NCBI GenBank assembly: GCA_036435485.1
Contig: CM071594.1
Coordinates: 101,893,001 to 101,957,000, forward strand
DNA from: Saposhnikovia divaricata
Taxonomy: Eukaryota > Streptophyta > Magnoliopsida > Apiales > Apiaceae
Direction: 5' to 3'
Length of the DNA: 64,000 nt
Of this stretch, positions 56,874 to 64,000 are shown piece by piece. The position numbers were made by a program, and so were the translations under genes. The notes under the pieces are model-generated. The model was not told the origin of the DNA. It saw nothing but the letters and a program-made list of their open reading frames with translations, and searched no databases. How positions within the stretch are numbered: position 1 is the stretch's first letter; each line of letters opens with the position of its first letter.

Positions 56874-57599
56874 CATGCTCTTGGTTGCTAAATTTATTCC
56901 CGCTAATGTTTGCTCTTTGTACGTACGAAAATAATTTTTTCTTTTTTGTATTATTTAATTTATTATTCATATTTATTTATATCTTCAACTTATTATTCAT
57001 ATTTTATGGATAGTTTATATGATAATACAGATTTTTAATAATAATATGATGAAAATAGGTAATATAAATTTTAATTGTAATATGTTATTGACGGTAATCG
57101 AACCTTGAACTTTTAAGAGTAGTTTATCAGATAATATAAATGTTTAATAATAATATATTGATGACGGGATTCGAATCTTAAATCAATAAAAATATTTTAA
57201 ATATTAAATAAAAATATTCTTTTAACGTATATCCAACTATTTTTATTAATTTATCTCAAAATCCAACTATTGTTATAAAATGCATCAAAAAAAATGTACC
57301 AAAATACCAATAGGCTAATTTGTTTATAATTATATAGTATAGATAGATATTTTTATTAATAATTAATAAAATGATGTATATTGGAGAAAACTTTTAACAA
57401 AATTGAGTAGAAGGTCAATGCCTCAAAAAACATAAACTAATTATTTTCTATTTATCTGATTTTAGAGGAGATGAGCCGGATCTCGTTTGTTACATGAATA
57501 CGTTTGCATAGAATATTATTTAAAAGAATATAAATAGAAATCCCAATCAATATTTTTTAAATTTATCCAACAGAGGCCAGTTCGGTAATGAAAATAAAA
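56874..57599. other. AT-rich interval without genes
   Basis: Contains two degenerate direct repeats around TAGTTTATATGATAATAC (about 57005 and 57120) and no coding sequence. Confidence 0.6.
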
Positions 57600-57689
57600 T
57601 CAATATATATATATAAAGGAGGATAGCGGGAGTTTAGGTGGCGCTCTAAGATCGTCTCAATCTATTTTTCTAATTTTCTAGAATTTTAG

Positions 57690-58865
57690 AATTTTAAACA
57701 CTAACAAATATAAAAATATCAATTAACATATTAGAAGTAGAATTGGTGTTCGAATTTATAAAGGAGAAGAGTTCGAATTTATAGGGAAGACATATGATTA
57801 GAAGTTCTATTAGAAGTATAATAAGTATTTATAAGTCATACGATTAAAAGTTCTTTTGGAAGTAGAATATGAGTTCGAATTTATAGAGAATAAGAGTTCG
57901 AATTTATAGAAAAAATATATAAATAAACGTTCTACTATAAGTAGAATAGGTGTTTGAATATATAGAACAGACATATAATTAAATATTTTATAGAAAGTAC
58001 GATCTTCTTAATTATATATTTTTTATATAAGTTAATTATACTTATATTAGGAAAATTTATTTATAAATCCAATACTATTGTCATAAAAAAAGTCACAGGA
58101 AAGATATGATTAGAAGTTCTATTAGAAGTATAATAAGTATTTATAAGTCATAAAACACAATAAATATAAAAATATCAATTAACATATTAGAAGTAGAATT
58201 GGTGTTCGAATTTATAAAGGAGAAGAGTTCGAATTTATAGGAAGACATATGATTAGAAGTTCTATTAGAAGTATAATAAGTATTTATAAGTCATACGATT
58301 AAAAGTTCTTTTGAAAGTAGAATATGAGTTCGAATTTATAGAGAATAAGAGTTCGAATTTATAGAAAAAATATATAAATAAACGTTCTACTAGAAGTAGA
58401 ATAGGTGTTTGAATATATAGAACAGACATATAATTAAATATTTTATAGAAAGTACGATCTTCTTAATTATATATTTTTTATATAAGTTAATTATACTTAT
58501 ATTAGGAAAATTTATTTATAAATCCAATACTATTGTCATAAAAAAAGTCACAGGGAAGATATGATTAGAAGTTCTATTAGAAGTATAATAAGTATTTATA
58601 AGTCATACGATTAAAAGTTCTTTTGGAAGTAGAATATGAGTTCGAATTTATAGAGAATAAGAGTTCGAATTTATAGAAAAAATATATAAATAAACGTTTT
58701 ACTAGAAGTAGAATAGGTGTTTGAATATATAGAATAGACATAAAATTAAATATTTTATAGAAAATACGATCTTCTTAACTATATATTTTTTATATAAGTT
58801 AATTATACTTATATTAGGAAAATTTATTTATAAATCCAATACTATTGTCATAAAAAAAGTCACCG
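57690..58865 (+). repeat. large tandem repeats inside the Helitron
   Basis: Three copies of a 312-base unit (anchor CATACGATTAAAAGTTCTTT at 57838, 58293 and 58605). The first two also carry an extra 143-base block starting AATATAAAAATATCAATTAA (57706, 58163). Copies differ at only a few positions. Confidence 0.9.
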
Positions 58866-59089
58866 TATTTAAAAAGAAAAGAATTGATGTGTTAACATAA
58901 TAAAAGAACAATCTCATGCAAAAATCCTAAATAAATACAGGAGCGTCTAAAATATAAAGAGAAAATAAGATGTGTTTTCATTTTCTAAAACTCCAAAATT
59001 TTTAGAAAGTCTAGACAAAGTATAAATTGGAATTCACTCTATTTTTTAGGTTTTGATTTTAAGGAAAAAAATTGTTGTGAAAAATAAAT

Positions 59090-59880
59090 ATCATCAATAA
59101 TATGTAATGAAGTTGAAATTTCGATCTCAAACTAGAGCGGCTCGAAACATGTTTAACGGGAAGACGACTCACTATAAAAATTGTACTAGCTATTAATATA
59201 CCATATTGATGTTATAAATTTTATTTTATTTTTAGGATTTGATTTTTATGTATAAACATTATCATACAAGTAATATATGTAAAAGTTAGGTTTTTGGTCT
59301 TAACGAGAAAGCGGATCAATAGTAATAACCGTGTTTAACAAGAACGCGGTTTATTAAATAAGACCGTATAAAAAGTGTCTACATATATAATACATAAAAT
59401 AAAATGTTTTATTGGAAGTAGAATACGAGGACTGTGGAGACGTCATATACGATTTTTTTTAAACTATACATCTTTTTTCCCAAAAATCTTTTATTTTAAC
59501 TTTTTTATACAAGTTTATCTATAATATACAGAAAATATAAGATGTATTTTCATCTTTTAAAACTCCATAAATATTAGAAAGTTTTAAGAATATAAAAATT
59601 GAAATTTACTCTCTTTATATAGTGAAGTTAGAATTTTGGTTTCAAATAAGAGCGGCTCGAAACGTATTTAACGGGAAGACGGCTCGCTAAAAAAGATTGT
59701 AGTAGCTATTAGAATTTGATATTGTAGTCATAATTTTTTTTTATTTTTACGGTTCGATTTTATGGATAAAAAAAATTATATAAGTCTTTATAATATATGT
59801 TAAAAAGTTGGGATTTCGATTTTAATGAAAGAGCGGCTCAATCAAAAGAATCGTATTTAATAAGAAATTGATTCATTAGA
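59090..59880 (+). repeat. diverged direct duplication in the Helitron right half
   Basis: GAGCGGCTCGAAAC...TTTAACGGGAAGACG occurs at about 59135 and 59650 with similar flanks, and a third partial version (AAGCGG...GTGTTTAACAAGAACGCGG) at about 59310. Confidence 0.7.
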
Positions 59881-59996
59881 TAAGATTATTTAATTATTAA
59901 AATTTAATATTAATATTATAATATAACGTAAATGTATTAAATTTTTTTAAAAATAAAAATTGTAATGCCGCCGCGAAGCGCGGCTTTATCAACTAG

Positions 59997-60975
59997 TCTT
60001 AGTTAAATTAGAATCAGAAAATTAGAGTGGTGCATAAATTTATAAACCTATAAAATAAAAGTTGATGCCCTTTCAAGGTTATAATACAATAATTTAGAAA
60101 ACAAAGCTGAATAATTTATTCGACTTAATTTTAGTTAAAATAATTATAAACTAACAAATGAACATATTTTTATACATCATAACAATGAAAGTATAATAAT
60201 TTATATATTTTATTTTATAGAAACTATAACAACGAACGTAATATTTACACCAACAAAAATAAAAATCAATCATTTTGTTTAAAATTTAATAAATCAACAA
60301 ATTAGATTGTGAAGCTTTGCACGTTTTTTAGTTATTTCGTTCTCTTTCTTTCAAAATTTATTTTGTTCTTTTTAATTTGCCAAATATAATTTTACTTGTC
60401 ATATTTAAAATTTTACAAGTATATTCATGTAAATTTATTTTAATAAATTTTTAATTTTAAAAATATAATCGATTATTGTTAATATTAATTAATCAATTTT
60501 ATTTTTTTATTTTTTTAAAAAATATATTAAAAAATATTATTATTTTAAAAATATAACCCATCAATACTAACACACAAATTTTAGCCAATCATTATTTTAT
60601 AATATTTTAACCAATCATTTTAGCCAATTATTCTAAATATTACTTTTCTTTCTTTTTTTTTTGTGAAGAAGTATTACTTTTCTTTGAAAACAAGAAAAAA
60701 TATATGATTAAATAAGAACTCCCCCACACTTAGTTTTAAACTTTCTCAATTCAATTTTTGACTTTGTCACCTTTGAAAATGCTTATATCACGAGCTCTTG
60801 GTTTCAACATGTAGAGGATAAAGTTTGGTTTTTATATCAATGGCATGATGAAAGCCCGCGGATTAATTTGAACAGAGTTCGTTCAACAGTCGGTTGTTGG
60901 TGCCAGTTTTTCTTCTAGGTTGACGAACGTATTTTTGACCATATAAATTAATCAAATACGACTGATGGTGTTTAT
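59997..60975. other. AT-rich region upstream of the defensin gene
   Basis: No gene. Poly(A/T)-rich with short runs. A W-box core TTGACC lies near 60935, within about 120 bases of the defensin ATG, but it is a single short match. Confidence 0.5.
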
Positions 60976-60978
60976 GCA

Positions 60979-60987
60979 CTATAAATA
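60979..60987 (+). promoter_or_regulatory. TATA box of the defensin gene
   Basis: CTATAAATA, about 65 bases before the ATG at 61050, gives a plausible transcription start near 61010-61015. Confidence 0.75.
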
Positions 60988-61049
60988 GCCACTTTAGTTG
61001 TAATTATCTTCCGGTACAGCTTGAAGTGATAAATCTTGAGGTATTAAAA

Positions 61050-61424
61050 ATGGCGAAGAACAGTACTACTAGCCCAGTTAGCCTCTTTGCCATGTCTCTC
61101 ATTTTCTTCCTTCTTGCCAACTCAGGTAGTCTCCAATATACATATGCATGTATGTAATTACCAAAGTTAACTATGTCGTATGAAATATGTATATATGGGT
61201 ATAAGATGTAAGGTTACGTGAAGTTTACAATTACAGTATTTTATATTGCAGGAAGTATTATAGGAGTTGATGGGAAAATATGTGAAAAGCCAAGCTTGAC
61301 ATGGTCTGGAAAATGCGGAAACACACAACACTGTGACAAGCAATGCCAGACCTGGGAAGGAGCTAAACATGGTGCTTGTCACAGTCGAGGTGGCTGGAAA
61401 TGCTTTTGTTACTTCGACTGCTAA
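61050..61424 (+). CDS. plant defensin (82-aa precursor), two exons
   Basis: Exon 1 is 61050-61125 and exon 2 is 61252-61424. The 126-base intron has GTAGTC and TATTGCAG borders and interrupts the codon after the signal peptide core, the usual place in plant defensin genes. The precursor has a hydrophobic signal peptide (SLFAMSLIFFLLANS) and a mature peptide of about 50 residues starting near KICEKPS. Eight cysteines are spaced C-10-C-5-C-3-C-10-C-7-C-1-C-3-C, the pattern of the cysteine-stabilised alpha-beta fold. A GxC(7)C gamma-core (GACHSRGGWKC) is present. The core resembles the DmAMP1-type antifungal defensins of Asterales. Expected to be secreted to the apothecium-free cell wall space (apoplast) and to act against fungi. 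No acidic C-terminal prodomain, so it is class I. Intact and the only host gene seen. Confidence 0.95.
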
Positions 61425-61611
61425 TTCATCTACACATGCGTGCATGCAAACTAATTAAATCCTTGTTAATTGAGCTCCACTATCTAGCTATATATCAACT
61501 TGTGATAAGTTGTAATAAAGGAAGATGTTACCACAATAACGGGTTGATCGAACAACTTACTGAACCAACCTACTGATTGTTGTGTGCTTCGCAATGTCTT
61601 GTAATAACCTA

Positions 61612-61617
61612 AATAAA
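61612..61617 (+). terminator. poly(A) signal of the defensin gene
   Basis: AATAAA about 190 bases after the stop. An earlier AATAAA at 61514-61519 could also serve. Confidence 0.6.
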
Positions 61618-61624
61618 AGAAAAG

Positions 61625-63584
61625 TTTTTTAGCGCCATACAATAAATATGTACCTAGCATTATTACTTTATTAGATCTTTTCTTGTTATCCGTCCGTGTT
61701 CATGTTTTATGAGATAAATAATAAAACTATCTGCGCAGTGGTAGACTTGTTCAGTTTAACATGCATACAGATCAGTGCAGAGGCAGAAACTCATCTTTTC
61801 CGCCCTCTAGATCTATTTGCATGGGCCATTTGTTCTTTACCATAATACTAGCTTAATTATAATCGTTATATGTATGAATTTTTTTTAATATTTATAATTA
61901 TATTATTTATGAATATTTTAAAATTGAAAAAATGAGATTTTAGACACGAATTTTACTTTTTGGACTCTATCTTAAATTTTAAAAATAATCTTTAATTTAG
62001 TGATAATTTAACAATTATTATTCAACTGGAATTATCCTTAAATATTAAAGAGAAAAGAAAGGTAGAAATTTTCACATTAAGAATTCTATTCAATTTGATA
62101 AATCTGCTTATATTTAATTTAAATTATTAAAATACATTTTTTAGTATATGAATACAATTCTTATAAAAATCAAATATATTTTTAAATATTAGATTCAACT
62201 GCTCTCTAACTATCTATTTTAAGATCTAACGGTTTTTATCATTTTTACCGTATCCTTTTTATGTTTATTATATATAAGGATATAATTTTTACCAAAGAAA
62301 AAATTAAATATATATTTATTTAAGTACATTTAAATTAAGTGCATAATAGTTTCTCAAGTGCAGTGTAATTTACTGAGAGTGTATACTTGTCAAAGTATTC
62401 AAGATGATTAGGACTTGACACAAAAGTGGCAAGCCATTACAAATCTGCAAAGTAGTTTAATAAATCAAACCATCTTTTAGATCTTTTCTTTACGTTAAAT
62501 ATTAGTGGTTGTAAAAATTGGTAATCGGTATAGATTGGATGACATACCGATCGATTTAAGATTAATCGGTAATCGGAAACTAATCGGAATGATTAATCGA
62601 AGTATTAATCAAATATTATAATAATATTTAATATATTAATCTAATTTACAATTAAATTTATCATGTTAAATAAATTTACAGGATTAATCGGATTTCAAAA
62701 ATATAATCAGTTGGTTACCTCATAGAAGATTAATTGGAGAATATCAGGCTAAATCGAAAATTTTTGGAACCATGTAACTATTTCTTAAATACGAATATTA
62801 TTATGCAACTGCTCCCAGAATAATCAGAGTTACAAATTTGATATGCCCAAAATAATTACTACTATCTTGGCATAGACTAGGCACACAAGGCATTGAGATT
62901 TGGGGTGGATAAAGATTACAATACTAATTAAGGCTGGCAGGCTGCAATACTTTCTTTAGCTTTGCTTGCTGATAAGTTTTAATTATCCTAAATCCCTAAT
63001 TCTCTCTCATATCATATGTACAATGTATTTTGTATTTTAATTTCGTTTTGTTCGCTTCGGTGAAACTGCTTTTCAAGGCGATGAGAACTCTGTGAAACTG
63101 CTTTTCGAAGGCGATGAGAACTCAAGTGCTAAATATTTATTTCTTATCATATTAATATTTGACTTTGATTCGATTAATTCCGAATTTATTAAAACAACAA
63201 TTGTTTATTTTATTAAATGTATAAATATAATTATTAAAAAAAATTAATATATATTTTATTGGTATCTCTTGAATACTTTTCCGTTTATCCAAGGTGCATA
63301 ACACACAAAATGTTATACATTCCATAAAAATTTGTTAATTTACTTTTTCAAATAATTATTTTGTAAATATTGATATGTTCAATCTGTTAAAACAGTGGAC
63401 CATGTATGTATACATATAAACCTGTGGGCATCTTATTGAGAACACTATTGACAAAAGAAAAATTGGCATACCTAACACAGTGTTTGAAAAAAAAAAAAAA
63501 CAAAGCCTTTCATTTCAATCGTAGCATGCACGCATTATAAATGGTTAGAGTTTAAAACAAGGAATAAAAACTAGGGTACTGTAT
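61625..63584. other. AT-rich intergenic region
   Basis: No gene. 62515-62760 is rich in TAATCGG units (for example GATTAATCGGTAATCGGAAA). A 32-base direct duplication lies at 63061-63123. A run of 14 A lies near 63488. Confidence 0.55.
63061..63123 (+). repeat. two-copy direct repeat
   Basis: TGAAACTGCTTTTC followed by AAGGCGATGAGAACTC occurs at 63061-63090 and 63093-63123, the second with one extra G. Confidence 0.9.
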
Positions 63585-64000
63585 TTATTGCGTGTTGAAT
63601 TCGAGATTCAAGTGTTTCGTAACTTAACTCGGATCCTCACATAATGCCTACGTATTTTGCAAATATCAAGAATCAAGCCAATAAAACGTAGCTCTGTTTG
63701 TGAAGGATCAGGTCCTTATATAGGTGTTCAGAACCCTAGAATCAAAGTAGAATTAGGTGTCTTGGCGGGCAAGTCACAGCTTAGGCCCAATTCTAGATCC
63801 TTCCGGATGGAAGGTGGATAAGTATTGAAGTCGTATGCCTTGGAGGGTACTCCAAAGATGATTTGGTTTCCTTTCGGACACAATAACGGAGTCTTTTATT
63901 TGGCTGATTTATTAGCCACGAATTTATTATTTAATTAGGGTTTTGGGCCTCATTAATGGGCTTTAACCTTGGACCAATCTAGGTTTAATTAATATCACAT
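63585..64000. repeat. edge of an unidentified LTR-like repeat
   Basis: Higher-complexity, moderately GC-rich non-coding DNA starting near TGTTGAATTCGAGATTCAAG and running off the window. The style (TTATATAGG, GGGTTTTGGGCC) resembles retroelement LTRs, but with one copy this cannot be shown. Confidence 0.3.

Larger units (their letters stand above)
57600..59996 (+). mobile_element. non-autonomous Helitron-like element
   Basis: The left end A|TCAATATATATATATAAAGG has the TC start. The right end has a perfect 6-bp stem hairpin GCCGCG-AAG-CGCGGC (59970-59984), eight bases, then CTAG and host T (59993-59997). TC...CTRR, a GC hairpin shortly before the end and insertion between A and T are the Helitron signature. 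No Rep/helicase gene is present. The exact 5' end is less certain than the 3' end. Confidence 0.7.

Noticed and set aside
61167..61445. 92-codon minus-strand frame across the defensin
   Set aside because: It is antisense to the second defensin exon and its intron; the plus-strand gene accounts for the region fully.

Overview
This is plant nuclear DNA, probably from an asterid eudicot. Almost the whole window is nested transposable elements: Ty3/gypsy and Ty1/copia LTR retrotransposons, CACTA transposons, a Helitron and a small TRIM. The only recognisable host gene is a two-exon plant defensin near the right end (61050-61424). Its cysteine pattern and core most resemble the defensins known from Asterales and related plants. 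There is nothing prokaryotic: no operons, ribosome binding sites, rRNA or tRNA genes, or CRISPR.

Left part (1-6475). Degenerate minus-strand LTR fragments of one family (1-693 and 4543-6475) flank the 3' end of an old Tekay/Del-type chromovirus: integrase plus chromodomain at 694-1749 and a 2.75 kb LTR at 1790-4542.

6476-29977 is a large minus-strand CACTA (En/Spm) transposon with a TNP1-like gene (6521-10194) and a Tnp2 transposase gene (10685-12932 plus 27064-28161). Tnp2 is split by a 14.1 kb minus-strand Sirevirus-type copia element (12933-27058, TSD GAAAG). The Sirevirus has about 98.5 % similar LTRs, gag and pol with several frame breaks, and a very long extra reading frame after pol. 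Its LTRs and the stretch just before that extra frame share a repeated TTCGA-type motif.

30568-56868 is a Tat-clade gypsy element (TSD CTTCT, LTRs about 96 % alike by eye). It has decayed gag, protease, RT, two RNase H domains and integrase, and a spliced antisense gene between pol and the 3' LTR. A very young gag-only chromovirus (32298-43258, TSD GGTTC, LTRs nearly identical) sits inside its gag. A 2.4 kb non-autonomous CACTA element (53926-56326, TSD CCT), carrying about two dozen ACACGTGGC (ABRE/G-box) motifs, sits inside its 3' LTR. A small TRIM (31509-32240) and a short solo LTR (51157-51497) also lie inside it.

Right part (56869-64000). An AT-rich interval, then a Helitron-like element (57600-59996) ending in a hairpin and CTAG|T, then the defensin gene with TATA box, intron and poly(A) signal, then AT-rich intergenic DNA and the edge of another repeat.

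Nesting and LTR divergence give a consistent order: the Tat element and the large CACTA are older, then the Sirevirus, and the gag-only element is most recent. All coordinates of element ends were read by eye. Four insertions are confirmed by matching target-site duplications.
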